DNA of 49,311 nucleotides from positions 1 through 49,311 of the forward strand of contig VCMS01000366.1 of NCBI GenBank assembly GCA_022539475.1, read 5' to 3'. The translations under genes were made by a program, and so were the position numbers. Of the stretch, positions 38,979-48,093 are shown in pieces (position 1 is the first letter of the stretch; the number at the start of each line of letters is the position of its first letter). The notes under the pieces were generated by a model, which did no database searches, was not told the DNA's origin, and saw only the letters and a program-made list of their open reading frames with translations. The stretch is from Gracilaria domingensis (lineage: Eukaryota; Rhodophyta; Florideophyceae; Gracilariales; Gracilariaceae).

Positions 38979-39312
38979 GTATACGCAAGCAGAAAGTATC
39001 CATAAGTTAGTCAATGCTCCGTTGGAAACATTTGAATTGCGATGGAACGTACCATTGATAAAGCAAAACAGAAACGTTGCGCTAGAAAAGTCGAGGGACC
39101 TAGTAACTCGCAAAAGGAAGAAGAAGAAGGAAAGTGATCGGTTAGATTACCAGCAATCCATTCATCGTAAAACGCGAAAGGTCTCGAAGCAAGAACTCAC
39201 AAGCAACGACACCGAGAATGCCCATGCAGCAAACATACCGCAAGATGCGATAAACGAGACAGAAACCTATGTCTCAACCAAGTACCAGAATCGCCTATCC
39301 CGAACAGGCAGA
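38972..39312 (+). repeat. Direct repeat, copy 2
   Basis: Second copy of the 38558-38895 unit, offset by 414 bp, with scattered substitutions and small indels. It is followed closely by another large hairpin. Confidence 0.75.
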
Positions 39313-39344
39313 GATCCAAGATCGCCGAGAAACCAACTTGGTTT

Positions 39345-39429
39345 GTTGCGCCATAGGCTTTAGCTTCTCGAGTCTTGCGCTACTTTTGAAAAGCAGCGCA
39401 AGACGCGAAGCTAGAGCCTATGGCGCAAC
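39345..39429. repeat. Inverted repeat with 35-37-bp arms
   Basis: GTTGCGCCATAGGCT begins the left arm, and the complement closes the right arm, with one mismatch, a 2-nt indel and a 13-nt loop. Confidence 0.75.
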
Positions 39430-39488
39430 GAAATGAACTATTGGTCGCGTACTTACAGTCGTCGGTTTGGGTTACCGGGTTCCCGTTT

Positions 39489-39540
39489 TCACCCTTCAAC
39501 TCGTTCTATATCTTGAACAAATAGAAGAAGTTGAGGGTGA
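39489..39540. repeat. Imperfect 20-bp inverted repeat
   Basis: TCACCCTTCAACT on the left pairs with AGTTGAGGGTGA-type sequence on the right, with one indel and one or two mismatches and an 11-nt loop. Confidence 0.55.
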
Positions 39541-39682
39541 TTAGCTTATTTCCTGCCGTTTCCATGTCGCAGAGCGCGAAGAAACGCGGTGAGGATTGGT
39601 TAGTTTAGAGCAAAGATACGTGGAAGGATATGGGAGAACGTACGAAAAGACTGCACGGAAAACATCCCTGAGATACGGATGA

Positions 39683-39757
39683 CTCCGTCCTACTTTCTTC
39701 CGCCCTCTACTTTATGGAGCCTCCATAAAGTGGAGGGCGGGAAAAAGTACGACGGAG
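39683..39757. repeat. 75-bp near-perfect palindrome upstream of the transposase gene
   Basis: The inner arms of 20 bp (CCGCCCTCTACTTTATGGAG side) are separated by a single base and differ at one position. Pairing extends outward a further 17 bp with about three mismatches. It lies about 370 bp before the transposase start. Confidence 0.75.
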
Positions 39758-40126
39758 CGGAGTATAACGCGATGATATCGATGGCATGGCTCACGACGGT
39801 AACGGAAGTTCGGACGTCGGAGGCGCGGCGGCGGCGGCGAAGGGAAGAGATTTATTTTTCTGTGCGAGATTGGACAAGTGTACAGCGTACAACGTTGGGA
39901 AACCACAGGTTTATAACCAGTGGTAGATAATACGAGAAGTACACCCTTGTGTTGAGGTCGACGTGTACCTACGTTCCTTTTTGAACGAAAGCACGTGATT
40001 TAAACTCAAAATATATTCTCCGTTCTGAGCAAGACGTCGATATTGACTGTCGCTCGACCTCCTTCACCCTTCGGACGCCCTTCCCTTGCAGTCTTTGTCG
40101 TCGTTTCTCGTTCAGTTCTTCTTCCC
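39758..40126. other. 5' region of the transposase gene
   Basis: No gene is recognised in this stretch. A terminal inverted repeat matching the sequence after the transposase gene was looked for and not found. Confidence 0.45.
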
Positions 40127-43100
40127 ATGGTCTACTACTGTACACATAAGAAGCGTGGGTGCCCCTTCGTTACTCGCCGAGGAGTCTTATCCCTTCAACA
40201 GCATGTCAACCATTGCCCGTTTCGTCTGAAAGCAGCGCTGGAAGACGACAATAGCCGGCCCATTCGGAGAAGCAAGCGTCTCAAGCTTTCCGCACCCGCG
40301 CCCGCATCTTCCGAAACGGTCACTGCCCCTTGTCGCCTTCCCGAGCCTCCAGTGTCCGAGGACATCGTCGACCCCACTCCGTGCGCCCCTCCCATTCCGG
40401 ACACTTCGCATTGTGTTTCTCCTTCCCCGGCTCCCGCGTCATTAGAGCGAGAACACGGAAGCAGTTCCCGCCCAGTGCCTTCTGAGGAGGCCCTCGGTGA
40501 TTTGCATATGGATTATCTCACGGTTTGTCTGGCTTCAGTAGCTTCCAACCTTGGTCATCGTGAGGCTGACGAGCTAATTGGGCTACTTCGGGACCCGCGA
40601 TTCTCGCAAAAGCGATTCAACGAGACCATAACAAGTTCCAAGCGCTGTACAGAACTGAAGAAGGCCATTTTCGAACGATACGCCTCAAAGGACGGTTTCA
40701 ATCGCAGAACTGTCTCGCCAGAAGGATGTAAGTTCAGCGCCACCCTCTACACGAGAGACTCCGTTCAGACACTTGTGAAACAGCTCCAGTTGGCTAACAA
40801 CGAAAACTCATTCTTCCACCCTATACCTCAGACCCACTCCACGAAAATATCTCACCCCATGTCCGGCTCTCTCGCAAGAGACGCCACCTCAAAACTTAAG
40901 GAAATGGTCATGGGCTCTTTGGATAGTAGAATAGTGTGGTACTCCCAAGAAATAAGTTACAGTGAATCTTTCGTAGGTCTTCTGCAGGTATACACCGATA
41001 AGTCTTCAACAACTCTAAAGCAAACATCGGTTACCGCCTATCCTCTTCACCTCATATTTCTCAACTTCTCCGACCAGCTTCGCCGTAAGTGTATCCGTGA
41101 TGACCTCACAGTAGTGGCATACTTCCCTACCACACTGATCGAGGTTTCCGCATCTGAAGCAGACGCAATGCCATTTGTTTCTAGCAAGTCTCTACGCGAG
41201 TCCAGGATGCAAATCCTTCAAGAATCTCTTCGTCAAGTCCTGGAGCCCATTCTAAATCTCACGCAGAAAGGTTTTCAGTTCATCGGGGAAGACAAACTAA
41301 GTCGAGTGTGCCATCCTCTGCTTGCAAGTTATTGTGCGGATATTCCTGAGGCTAAGGACATTCTGTCCATTCTTCATGGGACCAAAACGGAAAGCCCGTG
41401 TCATAGATGCAAAGCCCCTCGCTCATCTTTATGCAGTCCTATTCCCACCTCATTCAACGGACGTTCTCAAAAGCACACGAAACGCATCCGAAAGACATAC
41501 ACAGCTATCTTGCAACATGCACAAAAAGACGAGGCGGAAAGACGTCCACGTCGTGCGAGGGAGAGGAGATCTCAAGCGGATACTCTGATGCGTTCAAATT
41601 CCATATCTCTCATTCCTTCGTTCCTCGAAACTTCCGTAAGCCTTGGAATGATCCCGGGATTGTCTCCATACAGTCTGTTCTCATTCGAACCATTACACAA
41701 CTTGCATCTCGGCATCTCAAAGTTGATAAAAACGGCCACAATCGAGAGACTGCAGTCAGACACACTGTGCACCACAATAGGAACATCTGCATCGCGTTCA
41801 TTTCGAACGATACGCACCCAACTCCTCAACCATGCAAACGCAATTCTAGCTGCCATAGAACGCGATTCTCCTGCCAAAGGTTTACATATCGATTTCTCCA
41901 CGCAGGAGAAAGGCAAATCTTTGAATGGTATCTTCACGAAAGACGGTCTCCATGGAATGCTGGAGGCCAAAAACTACAAAGCACTTGACATGGTCTTTCC
42001 CTTCATAGGAGCATTCTTTGACATATGCTGTGGAGAACAGGACGTTGCCCCAATCACAACCGTTTTCTCTCAGTACTCGGACTTGCTCTCGACCTTATTC
42101 AGATACAATCGTGACCCGTATTGGACTGAAAGCTCTCTCCTGTGTCTTAGTTCGGAGATTGAAGCCTTCAAGCGTTCCGCAACAAAGACTCTGGCGGATT
42201 TTCATCCCTCCAGACTAAGAACTCTGAAGTTTCATCTTCTCGATCATCTCGTGGACGATATTCGCCGTCTGGGAAGTATCAAGTACTACGACGCAGGCAT
42301 ATACGAACATGCACACCTGCTATTTAAAAGACACTACAAAAAGACGTCCAGAAGAACAGCAACGGCTGTGGAGGAGACTATTCGCTCCATTGAGCACGGA
42401 CATGTTAGAAAGCAATGGAATGGCAATACTCCTTACCAGCGTAATCCAGGTTTACCAGGAACTTCCACACAGCTTCCTCAGTTTGCAATGAGAGGGCGTT
42501 CTTTCACTTTACGAGCTCTTCAACATTGTGTTTCAAGTATGTCCAGTTCAAAAACATGGACTGCTGTTAGAGAGATGTTCTCAAGTAGGGACACAAGGTC
42601 GATTCTTGATCAAATTGGTGAACAGGCCCTTCCTTCTTTCTTCAGTCTCGTGAAAGAAACACTGGATGAGCACTCTATTACATACTTCCCAGAAAAGACA
42701 AGGATAACTCTGGTGAATTCGGCCCTCGTGAAAGGCGGTTTCGTTCCGACTCTTGAACACTTCGATTCGTCTTCTAAGGCACTTAAGCTGGGACGACCCA
42801 AATACCCCATCATCCAACATGTCTTCGCTTCTCCAGCATTTGGTCCCAGTAGAAAGCCAAGGTTTTCCACTGTATTGGTAAGCGGAGAAGATTCAGAGAC
42901 TTGGGTTGCCCAGGTAGTCGCTCTGATGTCGGCCACGTCGCGATTCGGAGCTATTGCAAAGGTCGCGTATTGTGCCAAAAGTCGCGGATCAAGTGGGTGT
43001 GAAGCGCTAGTTTTCTCTAGTTTGATATATGTGCACGGCGTGTGCAGCGAAATCACTGCCGGAAGAGCCGGGAGGAGTGCTTTCGAAGGTCTCCGGAGGG

Positions 43101-43276
43101 TGCCAGAATGTGGCCAGAACGTGCCCGCGGGCGGGGGGGGGGGGGGGGTCGGTCGTGTTAGGGTAGCTACCCTAACACGACCGGACCCCCCCGCCCGCGG
43201 GCACGTTTTGGACGATTTTTTGAAAAAGGTGCGATTTTATGCCCGCGGGCGGGGGGGGTCGGTCGTGTTAGGGTAG
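40127..43276 (+). CDS. Plavaka/TNP2-like DDE transposase, C-terminus running into a fold-back repeat
   Basis: An ATG at 40127 starts the protein just before a Cys/His cluster (CTHKKRGCPF, then HVNHCPF), as expected for the N-terminal zinc-finger-like part of Plavaka-type transposases; the frame is open back to 40043. Later landmarks of this CACTA-related group are a C-x2-C pair (PCHRCKAP), the EPLHNLHLGISK motif (compare D-x-MHNLFLG in TNP2), and a C-terminal block KFHLLDHL, IRRLG, YYD, YEHAHLLFKRHY. Such enzymes cut and paste DNA transposons. I could not place the three catalytic acids with certainty. The last ~70 codons are translated from the palindromic array at 43048 onward (Gly/Arg-rich), so the native end is probably lost. 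Confidence 0.6.
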   Translation: MVYYCTHKKRGCPFVTRRGVLSLQQHVNHCPFRLKAALEDDNSRPIRRSKRLKLSAPAPASSETVTAPCRLPEPPVSEDIVDPTPCAPPIPDTSHCVSPSPAPASLEREHGSSSRPVPSEEALGDLHMDYLTVCLASVASNLGHREADELIGLLRDPRFSQKRFNETITSSKRCTELKKAIFERYASKDGFNRRTVSPEGCKFSATLYTRDSVQTLVKQLQLANNENSFFHPIPQTHSTKISHPMSGSLARDATSKLKEMVMGSLDSRIVWYSQEISYSESFVGLLQVYTDKSSTTLKQTSVTAYPLHLIFLNFSDQLRRKCIRDDLTVVAYFPTTLIEVSASEADAMPFVSSKSLRESRMQILQESLRQVLEPILNLTQKGFQFIGEDKLSRVCHPLLASYCADIPEAKDILSILHGTKTESPCHRCKAPRSSLCSPIPTSFNGRSQKHTKRIRKTYTAILQHAQKDEAERRPRRARERRSQADTLMRSNSISLIPSFLETSVSLGMIPGLSPYSLFSFEPLHNLHLGISKLIKTATIERLQSDTLCTTIGTSASRSFRTIRTQLLNHANAILAAIERDSPAKGLHIDFSTQEKGKSLNGIFTKDGLHGMLEAKNYKALDMVFPFIGAFFDICCGEQDVAPITTVFSQYSDLLSTLFRYNRDPYWTESSLLCLSSEIEAFKRSATKTLADFHPSRLRTLKFHLLDHLVDDIRRLGSIKYYDAGIYEHAHLLFKRHYKKTSRRTATAVEETIRSIEHGHVRKQWNGNTPYQRNPGLPGTSTQLPQFAMRGRSFTLRALQHCVSSMSSSKTWTAVREMFSSRDTRSILDQIGEQALPSFFSLVKETLDEHSITYFPEKTRITLVNSALVKGGFVPTLEHFDSSSKALKLGRPKYPIIQHVFASPAFGPSRKPRFSTVLVSGEDSETWVAQVVALMSATSRFGAIAKVAYCAKSRGSSGCEALVFSSLIYVHGVCSEITAGRAGRSAFEGLRRVPECGQNVPAGGGGGGVGRVRVATLTRPDPPARGHVLDDFLKKVRFYARGRGGSVVLG

Positions 43277-43724
43277 CTACCCTAACACGACCGACCCCCT
43301 CCGCCCGCGGGCACGTTCTGGACGTTTTTTTGAAAAATTTGCGATTTTAAAATGTGCGATTTTATGCCCGCGGGCGGGGGGGGGTCGGTCGTGTTAGGGT
43401 ATCTACCCTAACACGACCGGACCCCCCCGCCCGCGGGCACGTTTTGGACGATTTTTTGAAAAATGTGTGATTTTATGCCCGCGGGCGGGGGGGGTCGGTC
43501 GTGTTAGGGTAGCTACCCTAACACGACCGGACACCCCCGCCCGCGGGCACGTTTTGGACGATTTTTTGAAAAATGTGCGATTTTATGCCCGCGGGCGGGG
43601 GGGTCCGGTCGTGTTAGGGTAGGTACCCTAACACGACCGACCCCTCCCGCCCGCGGGCACGTTCTGGCCACATTCCGGCGCCTTCCCGGGATCTCCCAAA
43701 ACACGCCGCCCCGCAGTGATTTCG
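43048..43724. repeat. Fold-back array: five tandem palindromes inside longer inverted arms
   Basis: Five units start at 43121, 43241, 43366, 43477 and 43587 (period 110-125 bp). Each is a 74-84-bp near-perfect palindrome: GCCCGCGGGCG, a G run, GGTCGTGTTAGGGTA, a 2-bp centre, then the complement. Units are joined by a spacer containing GATTTTTTGAAAAA. The array is enclosed by imperfect inverted arms, the outermost 12 bp (CGAAATCACTGC, 43048-43059) matching 43713-43724 exactly and GTGGCCAGAAC repeated inverted next to the first and last units. Tandem subrepeats inside long terminal inverted repeats are the hallmark of fold-back (FB-type) transposons. No target-site duplication was found. Confidence 0.75.
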
Positions 43725-44086
43725 GTACACCCGGCCGCCGGTACGTTGGCGCCGCTGTCCACGTGTATTTGCGGGAGTAGGCTCTACATGGAAGTGAATG
43801 AGTGTACTCTTGACTACTATGCAAAGCATTTGAAGATCACGATTAGACAGCGCGACCATTGCTCACGTGAGTCATCATTGCGTGAACTCCACGACTCTAA
43901 AGCGTACAATCAGCGTGCGAGCGGCCACGGACAGGACACGGACGAGACTGGCAGTGCGCTGGGAGGAGCTGCCGAAAGCGGGGGTGCCCAGCGTAAGTCG
44001 CCATTTAAAAGGCTCGCATCCGTTCTTGTATCGTCCAGAGCGAGCGTATTGTTGATATACACCTTTCACTGCAATAGCTGTTCAAC
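43725..44086. other. Intergenic, 5' region of the ParB-like gene
   Basis: No gene is recognised. Short overlapping frames on both strands carry no motif. Confidence 0.5.
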
Positions 44087-45586
44087 ATGAAGCCAACTCG
44101 TGTTCGAAAGCGTACGCAAAGCGTGACTCCTCGCACTCAGCGGAGCACTCGATTATTGCAAGGTGGAATGCGGGTTTCGCTGCAGATGGATATTGAGAAT
44201 GAAGGAAAGGTGATAGTCGGGGAAGCGTTGTTGCATGGAATTGGAAGTGTTCTACGCCGCGAGTTGCACGGGAAGCAATTGGACCCAGGTCTTGTGGTGG
44301 TTCATAATATTCTCATCAGTCGAAGCAGTCAGACGTTCTACCCTTACCGGGCGGAGGGCCTGGATCTTCCACAATATATCCAGGATCTCCGGACGGCCGC
44401 TCCTTGGGATGAGAAAATGATGGAACCGGTAGCAGCCAGCATTCCGGCCTCCAAGCGACGAACGGTGAGCGCTATGAGTGAAGCGATGACGCCGAAAAGC
44501 CGCACGGAGCCAATTCGAAGTTCATCAACACCGAGAGGTAGCGCATCAGTAGCACCTCCGCGGGCCGGTCCATCGTCTGTTGCGAAGCGGACTAAGGAGA
44601 CAATATCATCCCCAGCTACGAAGCGGACAGGTCAAACAAAGTCTATCTCCGCTACGGAGCCCACTGCGTCGAAAAGGGCATCTGCTGCAATGAATCAGAC
44701 CGTCGACACAAGGGGATCTTCTGCGTCGAAACAGACGGTTCAGCAGGGGACGGCTGTGCAAGAGGAGGAAGATGAGATCATGAAAGGTCCCCTTCCAGAC
44801 GCGGATGCGCAATCCGCACAAGGAGCTGGTCCATCTGTACCCCAAACTGCACCAGAAACTGCGGAGCAGCAGGACGATGACGTTTTGTTTCTGTCCGCAA
44901 GAATGGCACGTTCAAGTGTTTCTGGCGAGCGGTCTGGAACACAAGGGACACCTACTCGGAGCAAGACGTACAGACGAATTCGTCAGAAGGTACCAAAGGT
45001 GAACCTCAATCACTACCGGATGGTTGTTGTTACTGTTAACATCACTCTGGTGGACACTCCGCCCAATTTACTCCGTGGAGTAAGTAAACGCCACGTTGAA
45101 GCCCTTGTGAAGTGTATGGAGGAGCGGGGGATATTGCAGTCGATGGGTTCTCCAGTGGTGGCCTTACAAGATGCTACTACGGGAGAGAGGGATGCTGACA
45201 AGGGACGCCTAAGGAAGAAGTGCTTCATTGTAGATGGTTTGCATCGTCTGAAAGCTATACAATATTTGGCAGCGACTGGTGCACAGAAGTGGAAGCGATT
45301 AGCCAGGTTTTGGCGTTGCAATCTGCTGATACGAAGAGATGGGAGGCCCATTGGGATGAAGGAATTGTTATGTGTTGCTTCGTACCTCAATGAGTCGACG
45401 AGTACCATGCGAAGGATGATGTTTGCAGACAAGATACACTCTATAGTTAGTGTGGTCGCCATTCTAATTGAAGATGTTGAGGGGGTGACGCCGGCAGACG
45501 TGGATCCTGCAGAAGTGACAGAAGTGTTGAAGGAGAGCCAACTGATTGGGACTGTGCAATTCGCAATTGAACATGTAGCGTCCTAA
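44087..45586 (+). CDS. Protein with a ParB/sulfiredoxin-fold-like domain (499 aa)
   Basis: The ATG at 44087 starts an uninterrupted frame. Residues ~1-30 are basic; ~30-125 look globular and are unrecognised; ~125-305 are a low-complexity Ser/Thr/Pro/Lys-rich linker with acidic patches. The C-terminal ~190 residues resemble the ParB N-terminal/Srx fold: SKRHVEALVKCMEERG (the usual helix before 'P-V') followed at about residue 382 by FIVDGLHRLKAIQYL, matching the D-G-x-H-R-x2-A nucleotide-binding motif. ParB-like proteins bind CTP or ATP and act in DNA partition, nicking or phosphotransfer. The role here is unknown; an origin from a plasmid, virus or mobile element is possible. Confidence 0.55.
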   Translation: MKPTRVRKRTQSVTPRTQRSTRLLQGGMRVSLQMDIENEGKVIVGEALLHGIGSVLRRELHGKQLDPGLVVVHNILISRSSQTFYPYRAEGLDLPQYIQDLRTAAPWDEKMMEPVAASIPASKRRTVSAMSEAMTPKSRTEPIRSSSTPRGSASVAPPRAGPSSVAKRTKETISSPATKRTGQTKSISATEPTASKRASAAMNQTVDTRGSSASKQTVQQGTAVQEEEDEIMKGPLPDADAQSAQGAGPSVPQTAPETAEQQDDDVLFLSARMARSSVSGERSGTQGTPTRSKTYRRIRQKVPKVNLNHYRMVVVTVNITLVDTPPNLLRGVSKRHVEALVKCMEERGILQSMGSPVVALQDATTGERDADKGRLRKKCFIVDGLHRLKAIQYLAATGAQKWKRLARFWRCNLLIRRDGRPIGMKELLCVASYLNESTSTMRRMMFADKIHSIVSVVAILIEDVEGVTPADVDPAEVTEVLKESQLIGTVQFAIEHVAS

Positions 45587-45695
45587 CATTTCTGAAACTG
45601 CACTTAAGGTTGCTTTTAAGAGAAGTATGAAACTGAGAAGTCTATACAGCTGTCTATGCGGTACTTGTGGCAGTATGGTAACTGTATCAGGAAAA

Positions 45696-46535
45696 ATGGC
45701 AGAGGAACAGAGAGACTTGGCCGAAATTTCACCCAATACCTTGTCTAAGTTCATATATGCCAATGGTTACGGTATATTAAGTTCCGTTGATGGAACGTTG
45801 AGAAGAGAAGGAGAGTCAATTCCAGAAGAAGTTGTGAAGTGTATGAAGTTCATTGACGAACGTGTTGGTTTCGGACTTGTCACAGGGGGTGATGCGGGCG
45901 ACGTGGAGGGGAAAATGGAAGGACTCGGAGACTATAAGTTTGGTGTCTCGGCGAATCATGGAGCTTTCCTGCGTTTCTCTGACGAGAGGGAAATTAAGGG
46001 TGCATTCAATGATCACACCCTTGACCACACTGTTGACGGACTACTGTTCCTGGCAAGGGATTTGAATAGGAGGCATGGTATTGTGAATGATGATGAGAAG
46101 GGGTTCGTGGAGACCAGAAGTGATAGTGGCCTTCCCAATTTCGTGTACAAGAAACTGTGGCAGTGCAGAGAAGAAGTGGATTCTGCTATTGGGGACCTGT
46201 TGCAGAAGATGGATGCGTTTGTTATCTATCCCGGCGATAAAAGTTGCGAAATTGTGGACAAGCGATACACAAAAGGAAGCGGAGGAGCAAATCTTGTGGA
46301 TAATGAACCGAGATTTATTGATACGGATGACGTCGTGACGTTCGGAAGTGCTTTGAGCGACGGGCCGTTGCATGAGGTAGGCGTGTACGGCGTTCACGTC
46401 AAAGAAGATTGTATCCCGGGTGGAGTACACAACCTGTTCGAAAGCGTGGAGGATGTACATTCGACAATTATGCTGGTGGCTCTGTTGTACGGCTACGAGG
46501 AAAAGCAGCACGATAAAAACCACCATGAATCATGA
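45696..46535 (+). CDS. HAD-superfamily phosphatase-like protein lacking the nucleophile (279 aa)
   Basis: The start at 45696 is chosen because it aligns with the paralogue's start; an upstream in-frame ATG at 45627 would add 23 residues. The fold matches HAD class IIB sugar-phosphatase-like proteins. Motif I, normally D-x-D-G-T, reads S-V-D-G-T, so the aspartate that becomes phosphorylated is absent. Motif II keeps the Thr (LVTGGD). Motif IV, G-N-A-S-N-D in the paralogue, is G-S-A-L-S-D. It is therefore probably catalytically dead, with a structural or regulatory role, or it is decaying. The frame is intact. The gene faces its paralogue tail to tail, 59 bp apart. Confidence 0.7.
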   Translation: MAEEQRDLAEISPNTLSKFIYANGYGILSSVDGTLRREGESIPEEVVKCMKFIDERVGFGLVTGGDAGDVEGKMEGLGDYKFGVSANHGAFLRFSDEREIKGAFNDHTLDHTVDGLLFLARDLNRRHGIVNDDEKGFVETRSDSGLPNFVYKKLWQCREEVDSAIGDLLQKMDAFVIYPGDKSCEIVDKRYTKGSGGANLVDNEPRFIDTDDVVTFGSALSDGPLHEVGVYGVHVKEDCIPGGVHNLFESVEDVHSTIMLVALLYGYEEKQHDKNHHES

Positions 46536-46594
46536 ATCATAAAAGGGTATTGAGATATATACGACACTTTTATTACTAAGATCTCATATCCTAG

Positions 46595-47467
46595 CTAAGT
46601 ATTACAGGCATCGTAGCACTTGAAACAAATTCCAAGAGCATTTCTAAACCATTGACACTTGCATTTTCTGTACCCGTACAGTTCTGCCACCCTTCTGATG
46701 GTCTCATGCACGTCCTCCACCCCATCAACAAGATATGTTACCCCTGCTGGATGGTCGTCTCCCTTCACATGAACTGCCAGGGTTGCCATTTCATAAAGAG
46801 GGCCATCATTGGAAGCATTCCCGAAAGCAAAGATTAAATGTGTGTCGAACTGGGGGTCGTTTTCAACCAAGGCTAGCGCCCCAGTGTTTTTCGTGAAACG
46901 AATGTCCCCTATGTCACAGTTTTCATCCTGAGGGTACGCAACCAGGTTCGGAAAGTATGTCAACACTTTTGAAATACCGGAGTTAACTTCTGTTTTCCAC
47001 TTCGACAGTCCATTGTACGTGAAGTTCGGGAGTCCACTGTCTTTTCTAGTGCTCACAACTGCTTGTTGACGCTCTTCGTGAAGTCCGTGCGATTCATTTA
47101 AGGAGAGTACAAGTCTCTCAAGTTCGGCTGCACATCTTTCGTAGCCTTCCCTGTCAAGGTCCTGATCAATTTCGGTACCATTGGATAATCTCACCCGTGC
47201 GCCTTGGTTTCCAGAGATGCCAAAAGTGTAGCCACCCAGGTGCTCCATGAAACTCTCGGCATCCTCTATATCTCGCCCAGTAGCAATTCCGAAACCAACG
47301 CGTGCGTTGATGTACTTCATGCATTTGACTGTTTCGGCCGGAATGTTCTCCCCAGCTCTTTTCAGAGTACCGTCAATATCACTAATCACGGCGTAGCCAT
47401 TTTCGAATATTTCGTTAGCCAGCTGCTGAGGAGTTACTTCTTGGGCTCTAACTTCTGAGTTATACAT
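46595..47467 (-). CDS. HAD-superfamily phosphatase (class IIB, sugar-phosphatase-like), 290 aa
   Basis: The ATG at 47467 is used; the frame is open further upstream but only with a GTG. Motif I is intact (DIDGT, nucleophile and acid/base Asp, residues ~28-32). Motif II is IATGRD, and motif IV is FGNASNDGP with the Mg-binding acidic residues. The region between motifs II and III forms a cap like those of trehalose/sucrose phosphatases and Cof-type enzymes. Such proteins hydrolyse sugar phosphates in the cytosol; the substrate is not evident. The last 25 residues form a Cys-rich tail (CKC, then C-x2-C-x3-C) absent from the paralogue. No signal peptide is seen. Confidence 0.75.
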   Translation of the reverse strand: MYNSEVRAQEVTPQQLANEIFENGYAVISDIDGTLKRAGENIPAETVKCMKYINARVGFGIATGRDIEDAESFMEHLGGYTFGISGNQGARVRLSNGTEIDQDLDREGYERCAAELERLVLSLNESHGLHEERQQAVVSTRKDSGLPNFTYNGLSKWKTEVNSGISKVLTYFPNLVAYPQDENCDIGDIRFTKNTGALALVENDPQFDTHLIFAFGNASNDGPLYEMATLAVHVKGDDHPAGVTYLVDGVEDVHETIRRVAELYGYRKCKCQWFRNALGICFKCYDACNT

Positions 47468-48093
47468 GTTTTGAAAGCTTTCGAAAGGGTTCGTTTTGCA
47501 AATGGGTGTGGGTATACGAATGAGAAGGATGTGATTGATGTTCACAAGGTGTTTCGTAGTATAAAAATAGTCTAAGAACGACCATATACGGGTATTGTAG
47601 CACTGTTTTAAAAAGTTACTACGACGAGAAGCTGTTGCATTGATTTGCAGTAAAGAAAGGATGATTTAGTCATAAATTATATGTACGGGTTCAAGTGGGT
47701 AAAGAAAACTATGAATATCTTCAACATGAGCTTAGAAATCAAGAAGAGTAAAACAACCTCCATTAAGGGTTGAAGCCCATAAAAGGTTTACTTTACTTTA
47801 TACGGGTGACCCAAGTATTGCAAAGGCTTAGTTCTTCAGAAATATCACAATTTTGTACTTGTTTTGTTAGTAGTATCGTGCACTTTAATGATGTGGAATG
47901 ACCCTTTTCCATCTAGCAAAAACTTAGCCAGGTATTAGTGATAAAGGATGTAGGATTTCAAGGGGCATATTTGAACCACAGAAGGACGAACAATATAAGT
48001 AATGTAATAGGAACAGGTCATTTCGATAAAGCAACTCTTATGTTTGACTATCTCTAAAAGGTTTACAACACCGAAAAGTCATGTGTTCTAACC
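47468..48093. other. Intergenic, no gene recognised
   Basis: This stretch between the HAD gene and the reductase pseudogene is AT-rich and has stops in all frames. Confidence 0.55.

Noticed and set aside
43048..43724. CRISPR-like or telomeric array
   Set aside because: The repeats are palindromic units with near-identical spacers in a eukaryotic context, and TTAGGG occurs only once per arm rather than in tandem. A fold-back element fits better.
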